NCBI RefSeq assembly: GCF_026342405.1
Contig: NZ_JAPEMU010000001.1
Location: 5,518,001 to 5,582,000, forward strand
Direction: 5' to 3'
Length of the DNA stretch: 64,000 bases
From: Kitasatospora sp. NBC_00240
GTDB taxonomy: Bacteria > Actinomycetota > Actinomycetes > Streptomycetales > Streptomycetaceae
The position numbers and the translations under genes were made by a program. Of this stretch, positions 1 to 8,801 are shown piece by piece. Position 1 is the stretch's first letter. Each line of letters starts with the position of its first letter. The notes under the pieces were generated by a model. It made no database searches. It saw only the letters and a list, made by a program, of their open reading frames with translations, and had not been told where the DNA came from.

Positions 1-361
1 GGTTGGCGGCCAGCGCGTTGACGATCCGGTCGGCGCCGACCTCCTTGGGGTTGTCCATCAGGACGTGCACGCCCGTCTTCACGCCGGGCTCCACGATCAC
101 CGCGGGGACGTCGCCGTAGTAGCGGCGGGTCACCTCGCGGAGCTCATGGAGCACGGCGGGGACGGAGGAGCAGATCGCCAGGCCGTCCACCTTGGCCTCG
201 GAGACCGCGGTGTGAGACCCCATCAGCCCCTGCATCAGCACCGCCAGTTCGTCCGCCGTGCGGCGCGGATCGGTGGAGATCCGCCAGTGCTCGACGACGT
301 CCTCGCCGTCGAACAGGCCGAGCGTGGTCTGGGTGTTGCCGACGTCGATGGTGAGGAGCAT
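1..361 (-). CDS. coaX: Type III pantothenate kinase, N-terminal part (cut by window edge)
   Basis: The enzyme phosphorylates pantothenate, the first committed step of CoA synthesis, in the cytosol. The minus-strand reading frame starts with ATG at 361 and opens with MLLTIDVGNTQTTLGLFDGE, the classic ASKHA-fold phosphate-binding start of CoaX. About 120 residues are present; the C-terminal half lies beyond base 1. It is the last gene seen in the minus-strand cluster, 39 bases after the nadC stop, so it is probably co-transcribed with the pantothenate genes panC and panD upstream. The family call is firm from the N-terminus alone. Confidence 0.93.
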   Translation of the reverse strand, partial: MLLTIDVGNTQTTLGLFDGEDVVEHWRISTDPRRTADELAVLMQGLMGSHTAVSEAKVDGLAICSSVPAVLHELREVTRRYYGDVPAVIVEPGVKTGVHVLMDNPKEVGADRIVNALAAN

Positions 362-400
362 GAGGTCCCGTAACGGCTAGAAGGGGTCTCTGACGAGGGA

Positions 401-1372
401 TTACGGACGCAGGTCCAGGCCGATGTCGAGGATCGGCGAGGAGTGCGTCAGCGCTCCCACCGCCAGGTAGTCGACACCAGTCTCGGCGACCTCGCGCGCG
501 GTGGCCAGGGTCAGTCCGCCGGAAGCCTCCAGCTTCGCCCGGCCGGCCACCAGCGCGACGGCCTCCTTGAGCTGCGCCACGCTGAAGTTGTCGAGCAGGA
601 TCAGGTCGGCGCCCGCCTCCAGGACCGGCGGGATCTGCTCCAGGGTGTCGACCTCGACCTCCACCGCGAGATCCGGGTACGCCGCCCGGACGGCCCGGAA
701 CGCCTCGGCGACGCCGCCGGCCGCCACCACGTGGTTGTCCTTCACCAGCGCGGCGTCGGACAGCGCCATCCGGTGGTTGGCGCCGCCGCCGCAGCGCACC
801 GCGTACTTCTGCAGCGCCCGCAGGCCCGGGTGGGTCTTGCGGGTGTCGCGGACGACCGCACCGGTGCCCGCCAGGGCGTCGGCCCAGGCACGGGTGGCGG
901 TGGCGATGCCGGACAGGTGGCAGAGCAGGTTGAGCGCGCTGCGCTCGGCGGTCAGCAGGTCGCGGGTGCGGCTGCGGACGGAGAGCAGCACCTGGCCGGC
1001 CTCCACCAGGTCGCCGTCCTGGACGTGCCGCTCGACCTCGAACTCCTCCTCGCAGATCAGCGAGACCACGGCCTCGGCGACCCGCAGGCCGGCGACCACG
1101 CCGGCCTCCCGGGCGGTGAAGTCGGCGGTGGCGACGGCCTCGGCCGGCACGGTCGCGACGGAGGTGACGTCCTCGCCGCCGGCCAGGTCCTCGGCCAGCG
1201 CCAGGGTGGCGACGTCCTCGACCTCGATCGGGTCCAGCCCGGCCTCCTCCAGCAGCTCGGCGAGCTGCGGGTCGAGACCGCTCTCGTAGCCCTCGCCGTC
1301 CCCGCAGCCGCAGCCGTCGCCGCAGCCGCCGCTCTGCTCGGCCAGCGGGAGTTCTTCGTGGGTGTGGGACAT
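401..1372 (-). CDS. nadC: Nicotinate-nucleotide pyrophosphorylase (quinolinate phosphoribosyltransferase)
   Basis: NadC converts quinolinate and PRPP to nicotinate mononucleotide in de novo NAD synthesis. The 323-residue protein contains the usual QPRTase landmarks: ERSALNLLCHLSGIAT, the RDTRKTHPGLR phosphoribosyl-binding stretch, and the barrel strand VEVEVDTLEQ followed by LLDNF. It is about 40 residues longer than typical bacterial NadC because of an N-terminal extension that includes a Cys/Gly/Asp segment (CGDGCGCGDG, residues about 17-26). The start lies 3 bases after the nadB stop, indicating translation in one operon. The extension is discussed in the findings. Confidence 0.95.
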   Translation of the reverse strand: MSHTHEELPLAEQSGGCGDGCGCGDGEGYESGLDPQLAELLEEAGLDPIEVEDVATLALAEDLAGGEDVTSVATVPAEAVATADFTAREAGVVAGLRVAEAVVSLICEEEFEVERHVQDGDLVEAGQVLLSVRSRTRDLLTAERSALNLLCHLSGIATATRAWADALAGTGAVVRDTRKTHPGLRALQKYAVRCGGGANHRMALSDAALVKDNHVVAAGGVAEAFRAVRAAYPDLAVEVEVDTLEQIPPVLEAGADLILLDNFSVAQLKEAVALVAGRAKLEASGGLTLATAREVAETGVDYLAVGALTHSSPILDIGLDLRP

Positions 1373-1375
1373 GGC

Positions 1376-3052
1376 TTACTGCTCCTCGGGAGTACTGACG
1401 GGGGTGCCGGCGGTGCCGGCGAGAGTGGTGACCAGGTGGCGCCGCCAGTGGGCGTCGTCCCGCTCGGGGAAGTCCTCGCGCCAGTGGCAGCCGCGGGTCT
1501 CCTCGCGCTGGGCGGCGGCCGCCACCAGGGCGGTCGCGACCAGGTGCAGGTTGGCCGCCTCCCAGGTCTCCACCCGGGGGTCGGCCGGCTTCTCGTCGGC
1601 CAGCTGGGCGTACGCCTCCTCGGCGAGCGCGGCCAGCCCGGCGGCGGTGGCCGCCATGCCGTCGGCCGAGCGCAGCAGGCCCGCGCCCTTGGACATCAGC
1701 CGCTGGATGTCGGCCCGGGCCTCCGGTGCCGGCAGCGGCACGGCGCGCGCCGCCCGGGCGGCCGCCACGTCCACGGCACGCTCCGGCAGTTCGCCGGCCC
1801 GGTGCCGGGCGGTCAGGTCCGCGGCGATCCGCTCGGCGAAGACCAGGCCCTCCAGCAGCGAGTTGGAGGCCAGCCGGTTGGCGCCGTGCACGCCGGTGCA
1901 GGCCACTTCGCCGCAGGCGTACAGCCCCGGGACGGTGCTGCGGCCCAGCAGGTCGGTGCGGATGCCGCCGGAGGCGTGGTGCGCGGCCGGGGCGATGGGG
2001 ATCAGCTCGGTCACCGGGTCGATGCCGTGCGAGCGGCAGGACGCCAGGATGGTCGGGAAGCGCTCCTCCCACATCCGGGCGCCGAAGTGCCGCCCGTCCA
2101 GGTACATGTGGTCGGTGCCCTTGAGGTGCATCTGCCGGCTGATCGCCTTGGCGACGATGTCGCGCGGGGCCAGTTCGTTCAGCTCGTGCTGCCCGACCAT
2201 GAAGCGGTGCTCGTCGGCGTCGACCAGGTAGGCCCCCTCGCCGCGGACGGCCTCGGAGACCAGCGGCTGCTGCCCCTCGGCCTCCGCGCCGAGCCAGAGC
2301 ACGGTCGGGTGGAACTGGACGAACTCCAGGTCGGTCACCTCGGCCCCGGCGCGCAGCGCCAGCGCCACGCCGTCGCCGGTGGAGACCGCCGGGTTGGTGG
2401 TGGCGGAGAAGACCTGGCCCATGCCGCCGGTGGCGAGCACCACGGCGCGGGCCCGGATCGCGCCGACGCCGTCGCGCTGGCCCTCGCCCATCACGTGCAG
2501 GGTCAGGCCGGCCGCGTGGCCCTCGGCGTCGGTCAGCAGGTCCAGCACCAGGGCGTGCTCGATCAGCTCCAGGCCCGGGTCGCTGCGCACGGCGGAGACC
2601 AGGGCCCGCGATATCTCGGCCCCGGTGGCGTCGCCGCCGGCGTGCGCGATCCGGCGCCGGTGGTGGCCGCCCTCGCGGGTGAGCAGGATCTCGCCGGCCT
2701 CGTCGACGTCGAAGGCGGCGCCGGTGGCGATCAGGTGCCGGACGGCCTCCGGGCCCTCGGTGACGAGGGTGCGGACGGCCTCCTCGTCGCAGAGGCCGGC
2801 GCCGGCCACCAGGGTGTCGGCCAGGTGCTGCTCGGGGGTGTCCCCCTCGCCCAGGGCGGCGGCGATGCCGCCCTGGGCCCAGCGGGTGGAGCCGTCGTCC
2901 AGCATCGCCTTGGTGACCACCACGGCCCGCAGGCCGGCCTTGCGGACGTTGAGGGCGACGGTGAGGCCGGACACGCCGGATCCGACCACGACGACGTCGG
3001 TGGTGGTCGTCCAGCCGGGGGCGGGGGCGGTGAGACGGTGCGAGACGGACAT
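1376..3052 (-). CDS. nadB: L-aspartate oxidase
   Basis: NadB oxidises L-aspartate to iminoaspartate, the first step of de novo NAD synthesis, using FAD. The 558-residue protein has an N-terminal dinucleotide motif (VVVGSGVSGLTVALN, residues about 20-34), the flavoprotein signature TRWAQGGIAAALG, an ATGGMGQVF segment and the active-site region HHASGGIRTD. A C-terminal helical domain follows, as in succinate dehydrogenase-type flavoproteins. It sits 17 bases after panD and 3 bases before nadC. No nadA (quinolinate synthase) is visible in the window, so that step must be encoded elsewhere. Confidence 0.95.
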   Translation of the reverse strand: MSVSHRLTAPAPGWTTTTDVVVVGSGVSGLTVALNVRKAGLRAVVVTKAMLDDGSTRWAQGGIAAALGEGDTPEQHLADTLVAGAGLCDEEAVRTLVTEGPEAVRHLIATGAAFDVDEAGEILLTREGGHHRRRIAHAGGDATGAEISRALVSAVRSDPGLELIEHALVLDLLTDAEGHAAGLTLHVMGEGQRDGVGAIRARAVVLATGGMGQVFSATTNPAVSTGDGVALALRAGAEVTDLEFVQFHPTVLWLGAEAEGQQPLVSEAVRGEGAYLVDADEHRFMVGQHELNELAPRDIVAKAISRQMHLKGTDHMYLDGRHFGARMWEERFPTILASCRSHGIDPVTELIPIAPAAHHASGGIRTDLLGRSTVPGLYACGEVACTGVHGANRLASNSLLEGLVFAERIAADLTARHRAGELPERAVDVAAARAARAVPLPAPEARADIQRLMSKGAGLLRSADGMAATAAGLAALAEEAYAQLADEKPADPRVETWEAANLHLVATALVAAAAQREETRGCHWREDFPERDDAHWRRHLVTTLAGTAGTPVSTPEEQ

Positions 3053-3069
3053 GGCGTTCAGTTGCTCCT

Positions 3070-3549
3070 TCAGCGCGCGGCGGTGGCGGCCGCGTTGTCG
3101 GGGCCACCGTACGCCTGCCGGCCCACCGTCCCGGGTGCGTGGGCCTGGTCGCCCCGGAGCAGGCCGCTGCCCTCCCGGGCCTCGGCGGCGTCGGTGCCGA
3201 GGCCGGTGATCCGGTTGTCGGCGTCGACGAAGACCACGTTGGGCACGTAGCCCTTGGCCTCGGCGGTGTCCATCTGCGCGTAGGCGATCAGGATCACCAG
3301 GTCGCCGGGGTGGACCAGCCGGGCGGCGGCGCCGTTGATGCCGATGATGCCGGAGCCGCGCGGGCCCGCGATGGTGTAGGTCTCCAGGCGGGCGCCGTTG
3401 TTGATGTCGACGATGTGGACCAGCTCGCCGGGGAGCAGGTCGGCGGCGTCGAGCAGGTCCTCGTCCACCGTGACCGAGCCGACGTAGTGCAGGTCGGCCT
3501 GGGTCACGGTGGCCCGGTGGATCTTGGACTTGAGCATGGTGCGGAGCAT
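3070..3549 (-). CDS. panD: Aspartate 1-decarboxylase proenzyme
   Basis: PanD makes beta-alanine from aspartate for pantothenate synthesis. It is a pyruvoyl enzyme that self-cleaves between Gly and Ser; here the pair is Gly24-Ser25 in HYVGSVTVDEDLL. The core (residues 1 to about 120) matches the usual 115-130-residue enzyme. The protein has 159 residues because of a disordered C-terminal tail rich in Gly, Ala and Arg. The chosen ATG gives MLRTMLKSKIHRATV; a second ATG four codons later would give the more common MLKSK start. It lies between panC and nadB in the same direction. Confidence 0.95.
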   Translation of the reverse strand: MLRTMLKSKIHRATVTQADLHYVGSVTVDEDLLDAADLLPGELVHIVDINNGARLETYTIAGPRGSGIIGINGAAARLVHPGDLVILIAYAQMDTAEAKGYVPNVVFVDADNRITGLGTDAAEAREGSGLLRGDQAHAPGTVGRQAYGGPDNAAATAAR

Positions 3550-3653
3550 TGGGTCACGCCTCCTGTGGTGAGTGCATGCCTGAGGGTGGTGGGGGAGAAG
3601 TGGTACGTGGGGCGGGTGGTGCGAGGTGCCTCGTCCCGGCGGACGCTGCCGTC

Positions 3654-4562
3654 CTAGCGGACGATGATGCGGACGTTGTCGATCAGACGGGTGGAACCCA
3701 CCTTCGCGGCCACGGCCAGCACGGCCTCACCCTGGAAGTCGTCCGCCGCTTCGGTGAAGTCGTCGGGGTCGATCAGGGCGAGGTAGTCAAGGGTGACACC
3801 TTCGGCGGCGTCGATCACGGCCGAGGCCGCCTCGCGGACCGCCTTGGGGCCCTGGGCGGCCACGTCGCGGCCGGCGAACAGGGCCCGGGAGAGCGTCAGG
3901 GCCCGCTCGCGCTCGTCCTCGGCGAGGAAGCGGTTGCGCGAGGACCGGGCCAGGCCGTCCTCCTCGCGGACGGTCGGAACGCCGATCACCTCGACGTCGA
4001 AGTCCAGGTCGGCCACCATCCGCTGGACGATCGCCAGCTGCTGGGCGTCCTTCTCGCCGAAGAAGGCGAAATCCGGGTCGGTGATGTGCAGCAGCTTGGC
4101 GACCACGGTCAGCATGCCGTCGAAGTGGCCGGGGCGGGTGGCGCCCTCGAAGCGCTCGCCCATCGGGCCCGCGGTGATCCGCACCTGCGGCTCGCCGTTC
4201 GGGTAGACCTCCTCGACCAGCGGGGCGAACACCACGTCCGCGCCGTTCTCCTCGGCCAGCCGGACGTCGGCGGCCAGCGTGCGCGGGTAGCGGTCGAGGT
4301 CCTCGCCGGCGCCGAACTGCAGCGGGTTCACGAAGACCGTGACGGCCACCCGGCCGTCCGCGCCGACCTGCTTGCGGGCCGCCCGGATCAGCGCGGCGTG
4401 GCCCTCGTGCAGGGCGCCCATCGTCATCACGACGGCGTTGTCCACCGGCTGCTCGTCCGGCCAGAAGGCGGGCTCGAAGTCGGCGATCGTGTGGGTGAGG
4501 GCCGCCTTGCGGACCTTCGGCTCCCGGACCGGCTGCCTGCCACGCTGGTTCTTGCCCGCCAT
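3654..4562 (-). CDS. panC: Pantoate-beta-alanine ligase
   Basis: PanC condenses pantoate and beta-alanine with ATP to give pantothenate. The HIGH-like nucleotidyl-transferase motif is MTMGALHEGH (residues about 46-55), and FGEKDAQQLAIVQRM and SSRNRFL also match the family. The reading frame is open further upstream, but the start chosen here (302 residues) is an ATG whose A is shared with the TGA stop of the upstream Rossmann/DUF2520 gene (TGATG overlap). That is strong evidence for translational coupling. Compared with E. coli PanC it has about 20 extra N-terminal residues. Confidence 0.94.
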   Translation of the reverse strand: MAGKNQRGRQPVREPKVRKAALTHTIADFEPAFWPDEQPVDNAVVMTMGALHEGHAALIRAARKQVGADGRVAVTVFVNPLQFGAGEDLDRYPRTLAADVRLAEENGADVVFAPLVEEVYPNGEPQVRITAGPMGERFEGATRPGHFDGMLTVVAKLLHITDPDFAFFGEKDAQQLAIVQRMVADLDFDVEVIGVPTVREEDGLARSSRNRFLAEDERERALTLSRALFAGRDVAAQGPKAVREAASAVIDAAEGVTLDYLALIDPDDFTEAADDFQGEAVLAVAAKVGSTRLIDNVRIIVR

Positions 4563-5500
4563 CAGTTGCTCTCCTCGTTGAGTACGTCCAGCAGCGCCGC
4601 CGCCGACTCTTCCTTGAGCGATCCGCCCCGGACCGCCCGCTGCGCCGTGGCCCGGGCCATCGCGCGGTACGCCTGATCGATGTCCGGGGACACCGTACGC
4701 AACTGTTCCAGGTGACGGCGGAGCGTCCCCGCGTCGCCCCGGGCGACCGGGCCGGTCAGGGCCGCGTCGCCGGAGCGCAGACTGTTGTCCAGGGCGGCGC
4801 CGAGCAGCGGGCCGAGCAGCCGGCCGGGCTCGGCCACCCCGGCGTCGCGCAGCAGCTCCATGGCCTGCGCGACCAGGGTGACCAGGTGGTTCGCGCCGTG
4901 CGCCAGCGCCGTGTGGTAGACCGGGCGGACCTCCTCGGGCACCCACTCGGGCTCGCCGCCCATCTCCACCACCAGGGCCTCGGCCACCGGCCGCAGCTCC
5001 TGCGGGGCGGTCACCCCGAACGGGCAGCCGGCCAGCCGGGCCAGGTCCACCGACGTCCCGGTGAAGGTCATCGCGGGGTGCAGGGCCAGCGGCAGCGCGC
5101 CGGCCCGGGTCGCCGGGTCGAGGATCGCCACGCCGTGCGCGCCCGAGGTGTGCACCACGATCTGCCCGGGGCGCACCGCCCCGGTCGTGGCCAGGCCCCG
5201 GACCAGGTCGGCGAGCGCGTCGTCGGGGACGGTCAGCAGCACCAGGTCGGCGGCGGCCAGTACCTGCTGCGGCGTCACGAGGCGGACCCCCGGCAGCAGC
5301 GCCTCGGCCCGGCGCCGGGAGGAGGCCGAGACACCGGAGGCGGCGACCACCCGGTGGCCGGCCAGTTGCAGGGCGGCGCCCAGGGCGGGCCCGACGCGGC
5401 CGGTGCCGACCACGCCGACGGCGAGCCGGGCGGGACGGGCACCGGGGTCGGACGGGCCGGCGGACTGCTCGGGCGCTCCGAAGGGGTTGGACGTGCTCAC
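4562..5500 (-). CDS. Rossmann-like/DUF2520 protein, possible ketopantoate reductase
   Basis: This 312-residue protein has an N-terminal NAD(P)-binding fold (GVVGTGRVG, residues 29-37) and a C-terminal helical domain of the DUF2520 type (from about residue 175, with HTALAHGANHLV). The architecture resembles 6-phosphogluconate dehydrogenase and ketopantoate reductase families. It is the first gene of the panC-panD-nadB-nadC-coaX cluster and overlaps panC by one base. No panE is seen in the window, so a ketopantoate-reductase role is a reasonable inference from position, but it is not shown by the sequence. It starts with GTG at 5500; no strong ribosome binding site is visible. Confidence 0.8.
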   Translation of the reverse strand: MSTSNPFGAPEQSAGPSDPGARPARLAVGVVGTGRVGPALGAALQLAGHRVVAASGVSASSRRRAEALLPGVRLVTPQQVLAAADLVLLTVPDDALADLVRGLATTGAVRPGQIVVHTSGAHGVAILDPATRAGALPLALHPAMTFTGTSVDLARLAGCPFGVTAPQELRPVAEALVVEMGGEPEWVPEEVRPVYHTALAHGANHLVTLVAQAMELLRDAGVAEPGRLLGPLLGAALDNSLRSGDAALTGPVARGDAGTLRRHLEQLRTVSPDIDQAYRAMARATAQRAVRGGSLKEESAAALLDVLNEESN

Positions 5501-5633
5501 GGCTTGGCGTTCGTCCTAACTTTCCGTTCCAGTCCTCTGCGGGTACCAGACGTACCGGGCCATTCTACGGCCGCCCGGGAGCCACCCGCCGGGACGGGCC
5601 CGCGACACCGGCCGGGCGGGCCCGGCTGCCCCG

Positions 5634-5673
5634 CCCCGACGCGCCCCGCCCGGCCCCGACGCGCCCCGCCCCC
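5634..5673. repeat. Two tandem 20-bp copies, GC-rich
   Basis: Two head-to-tail copies (5634-5653 and 5654-5673), each beginning CCCCGACGCGCCCCGCC, differ only in their last bases. They lie in the 174-base gap between the divergent-free ends of two minus-strand operons, immediately downstream of the response regulator stop. No stem-loop is formed by them. This is probably slippage-derived spacer. Confidence 0.6.
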
Positions 5674-5674
5674 G

Positions 5675-6364
5675 TCAATCCCCGGCGCCGGCCCGGACCA
5701 GGCCGGCCTCGTAGGCCAGCACCACGGCCTGCACCCGGTCGCGCAGGCCCAGCTTGGCGAGGATGCGGCCGACGTGGGTCTTCACGGTGGCCTCGGAGAG
5801 CACCAGCCGGGCGGCGATCTCGCTGTTCGACAGCCCCTGGGCGACCAGCAGGAACACCTCCCGCTCGCGGTCGGTGAGCGGGGCCAGCGTGTCGGCGGTC
5901 GGGGCCGCGCCGGCCGTGGGCAGCACCTCGGCGAAGCGGTCGATCATGCGGCGGGTGGTGGTCGGCGCGACCACGGCGTCGCCGGCGTGGACCGAGCGGA
6001 TCGCGGCGACCAGCTCGGTCGGCGGGACGTCCTTGAGCAGGAAGCCGCTGGCGCCCGCCTTCAGTGCGGCGAAGGCGTACTCGTCCAGGTCGAAGGTGGT
6101 GAGGATGAGCACGTGCGGGGCGCCCGGCAGCGGCGTGCCCTCGGCGGACAGGCAGATCCGGCGGGTGGCCTGGACGCCGTCCAGCCGGGGCATCCGGACG
6201 TCCATCAGGATCACGTCCACCTCGGTGTGCCGCAGCACCTCCAGGGCCTGCGCGCCGTCACCGGCCTCCGCGGTGATCTCGATGTCGCCCTGCGACTGCA
6301 GGACCATCCGGAAGCCGGTGCGCAGCAGCTCCTGGTCGTCGACGAGCATCACGCGGATGGTCAT
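5675..6364 (-). CDS. NarL/LuxR-type response regulator
   Basis: A DNA-binding response regulator of 229 residues. The receiver domain (1-120) has the acidic pocket LVDD (residues 7-10), phospho-acceptor Asp55 in LMDVRMP, and the conserved Lys in FLLKDVPP. The C-terminal HTH_LUXR domain begins at about residue 160 (LTDREREVFLLVAQGLSN) and includes EATVKTHVGRIL. The gene lies 87 bases downstream of a histidine kinase on the same strand, so the two form a cognate pair. The target genes cannot be read from the sequence; the adjacent plus-strand methyltransferase/nuoD2 pair is a candidate only by position. Confidence 0.92.
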   Translation of the reverse strand: MTIRVMLVDDQELLRTGFRMVLQSQGDIEITAEAGDGAQALEVLRHTEVDVILMDVRMPRLDGVQATRRICLSAEGTPLPGAPHVLILTTFDLDEYAFAALKAGASGFLLKDVPPTELVAAIRSVHAGDAVVAPTTTRRMIDRFAEVLPTAGAAPTADTLAPLTDREREVFLLVAQGLSNSEIAARLVLSEATVKTHVGRILAKLGLRDRVQAVVLAYEAGLVRAGAGD

Positions 6365-6451
6365 GGCTCTCCTTCTTGCTCGGACCGGTTCACGGACGTC
6401 GTCGCCCGGACCGTGACACGGACGCCCGGACGGGACGCACCGGCTCTGCTT

Positions 6452-7669
6452 CTACTTCGCCGCCTTGAGCGGCAGCACGGCGCGGATCCGGAACCCGCCG
6501 CCGGGCCTGGGGCCGACGTCGAGGCTGCCGCTGACCATCCCGACCCGCTCCCGCATGCCGATCAGACCATGCCCGAGGCCGTCGGTCCCACCGCCGGTGA
6601 GCTGCTCGGAGGTGGTGCCCCGGCCGTCGTCCTCGATCAGCACGGCCAGCTCCCGCTCGCCGAAGTCGACCGCGACCTTGGCCCTGGCGTCCGGGCCGCC
6701 GTGCTTGCGGACGTTGGTGAGCGCCTCCTGGACGATCCGGTAGACCGTCAGCTCCACGCCCCTGGGCAGTTCGCGGGCGTCGCCGGAGGCGGTGAAGTCG
6801 ACCGGCAGGCCGGCCGTGCGGACCTGGTCGAGCAGCTCGGGCAGCTCCTCCACGCCGGGCTGCGGCATGTACTCCTCGGCGGTGTCGGCCGTCCGCAGCA
6901 CCCCGAGCAGCCGGCGCATCTCCACCAGCGCCTGGCGGCCGGTGGAGGCGATGGTGCCGAGCGCCTCCTTCGCCTGCTGCGGCGAGTTGTCGAGCACGTA
7001 CGCGGCGCCGTCCGCCTGGACGATCATCACCGAGACGTTGTGCGCCACCACGTCGTGCAGCTCCCGGGCGATCCGGGCCCGCTCGGCCGCCACCGCGACC
7101 TTCGCCTGCGCGTCCCGCTCGCGCTCCAGCCGGGCCGCCCGGTCCTCCAGCTCCACCAGGTACGCCCGGCGCACCCGGGTCAGCCGGCCCCAGGCCCAGC
7201 AGAGCACGAACGGGGTGGACATCAGCAGGGCCAGCAGCAGGCTCTGCATCAGGCTGTAGTGCGGCCCGACCGGTTCGCCCTGCTCGTCCCTGGCGCTGTT
7301 GGGGTAGCGCCAGAGCGTCAGCGGCCCCGCCGCCAGTCCGGCGGCCAGCGCCAGCCGGGAGGCCCAGGTGGAGCCGAACGCGGCGCCGCTGTACGCGAAC
7401 ACCAGGAAGCCGATGCTGGACGCGGCCGGCTCGACCGCCATCGCCAGCTGGGCCAGGCCGATCGTGACGGCCAGCACCAGGGTGAGGTCCGGGTTGCGGC
7501 GGCGGAAGACCATCAGAACCGGGACGGCCACCGCGATCACGTAGTGGACGACCTCGCGCCAGCCGTCGTCGCCGCCGTCCGGCAGCAGGCCGAGGAGCAG
7601 CAACAACAGCGCCCAGGCGGAGTCGGCCACCATGGGGTGTCGGCGGAGCCAGGCGTTGAGTCGATGCAC
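6452..7669 (-). CDS. Sensor histidine kinase (HisKA_3 family)
   Basis: A 405-residue membrane kinase. The first 165 residues contain several hydrophobic segments (about 17-29, 43-56, 62-80, 104-120 and 141-160). The dimerisation/phosphoacceptor motif is RIARELHDVVAHNVS with the predicted phosphorylated His205. The ATPase domain shows the N box (EALTNVRKHG) and G boxes (IEDDGRG and GHGLIGMRERV). It has no large extracellular sensor domain, so sensing is probably within or near the membrane. It precedes the NarL-type regulator and diverges from the plus-strand methyltransferase gene across a 118-base gap. Confidence 0.92.
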   Translation of the reverse strand: MHRLNAWLRRHPMVADSAWALLLLLLGLLPDGGDDGWREVVHYVIAVAVPVLMVFRRRNPDLTLVLAVTIGLAQLAMAVEPAASSIGFLVFAYSGAAFGSTWASRLALAAGLAAGPLTLWRYPNSARDEQGEPVGPHYSLMQSLLLALLMSTPFVLCWAWGRLTRVRRAYLVELEDRAARLERERDAQAKVAVAAERARIARELHDVVAHNVSVMIVQADGAAYVLDNSPQQAKEALGTIASTGRQALVEMRRLLGVLRTADTAEEYMPQPGVEELPELLDQVRTAGLPVDFTASGDARELPRGVELTVYRIVQEALTNVRKHGGPDARAKVAVDFGERELAVLIEDDGRGTTSEQLTGGGTDGLGHGLIGMRERVGMVSGSLDVGPRPGGGFRIRAVLPLKAAK

Positions 7670-7787
7670 GTGTCCAGCCTAGGCAGTCGCACAGTGCCCC
7701 CAGGTCCGCCGGGAGAGCGATCCCTTCTACTCCCTAGGTCGGAGACGAACCCCGGGTCGGGTCCGGCGCCGGGTAGCGTCCACCCCT

Positions 7788-8801
7788 ATGACTTGGATGC
7801 GGTGGCGGCCCGCCATGGAACAGGCGCTGTACGGGGCGGAGGGGTTCTACCGCAGGCCGGAGGGCCCGGCGGGCCACTTCCGGACCTCCGTGCACGCCTC
7901 GGGGCTGTACGCGCGGGCGGTCGCCCGACTGCTCGGCGAGGTGGACGAGGCGCTCGGCCGCCCGGCCGAGCTGGCCTTCGTGGACGTCGGCGCGGGGCGC
8001 GGCGAGCTGCTGGCCGGGGTGCTGGCCGCGGTGCCCGCCGAGCTGGCCGGGCGGCTGCGCCCGTACGGAGTGGAGCTGGCGGCCCGGCCGCCGGGCCTGC
8101 CGGCCGAGGTCCGGTGGACGGACGGGCCGCCCGCCGGCGTCACCGGGCTGCTGTTCGCGAACGAGTGGCTGGACAACGTGCCGCTGGACCTCGCCGAGGT
8201 CGACGAGGACGGGCTGCTGCGTTACACCGAGGTGGACACCGCGAGCGGCGAGCAGCGGCCGGGCGCCCCGGTGTCCGAGGCCGACCGGCGCTGGGCCGAC
8301 CGCTGGTGGCCGGCCGGCGAACCCGGGGACTTCGTCGAGCTGGGCGGCCCGCGGGACGCGGCCTGGGCGGGTGCGGTCGGCTCGCTGGCGGCCGGGCTCG
8401 CGGTGGCGGTGGACTACGCGCACACCGCCGGGCGGCGCCCGCCGTTCGGCACCCTCACCGGGTTCCGGGACGGCCGGGAGGCGAGCCCGGTGCCGGACGG
8501 CTCCCGCGACATCACCGCGCACGTGGCGCTGGACGCGGCAGCCGTGCCCGGTGTCCACAGCCTGTGGACGACGCAGCGCGAGGCACTGCGGGCCCTCGGG
8601 GTGAGCGGCGCCCGGCCGCCGCTGGCACTGGCGTCCAGCGACCCGGCGGCCTACCTGCGGGCGCTCGGCGGGGCGGGCGAGGCGGCCGAGCTGACCGACC
8701 CGGCGGGGCTGGGAGCCTTCGGCTGGCTGGCGCAGGCCGTCCGTATCCCGGTACCGAGGAGCCTGGAGGGCCTGGAGGGATGGCAGACTCTGGTGCCATG
8801 A
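7788..8801 (+). CDS. MidA/NDUFAF7-family SAM-dependent methyltransferase
   Basis: A 337-residue class I methyltransferase. Landmarks are the N-terminal GFYRRPEGPAGHF (residues 19-31), SAM-binding motif I FVDVGAGRGE (64-73) and ANEWLDNVPLDL (124-135), which together mark the MidA/NDUFAF7 (DUF185) family. In mitochondria NDUFAF7 dimethylates an arginine of NDUFS2, the homologue of NuoD, during complex I assembly. Here the stop codon overlaps the start of a nuoD paralogue (ATGA at 8798-8801), so enzyme and likely substrate are translationally coupled. The upstream sequence has no strong ribosome binding site. The function in bacteria is inferred. Confidence 0.85.
   Translation: MTWMRWRPAMEQALYGAEGFYRRPEGPAGHFRTSVHASGLYARAVARLLGEVDEALGRPAELAFVDVGAGRGELLAGVLAAVPAELAGRLRPYGVELAARPPGLPAEVRWTDGPPAGVTGLLFANEWLDNVPLDLAEVDEDGLLRYTEVDTASGEQRPGAPVSEADRRWADRWWPAGEPGDFVELGGPRDAAWAGAVGSLAAGLAVAVDYAHTAGRRPPFGTLTGFRDGREASPVPDGSRDITAHVALDAAAVPGVHSLWTTQREALRALGVSGARPPLALASSDPAAYLRALGGAGEAAELTDPAGLGAFGWLAQAVRIPVPRSLEGLEGWQTLVP

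Noticed and set aside
144..3107. Very long open frame on the minus strand covering nadC and nadB
   Set aside because: It is a shifted frame of those genes; its product is Arg/Gly/Pro-rich with no motif, as expected for high-GC shadow frames.
4712..8797. Plus-strand open frame running into nuoD2
   Set aside because: It is antisense to the Rossmann, response-regulator and kinase genes and has shadow composition. Only the last 389 codons, from the ATG at 8798, are a real gene.
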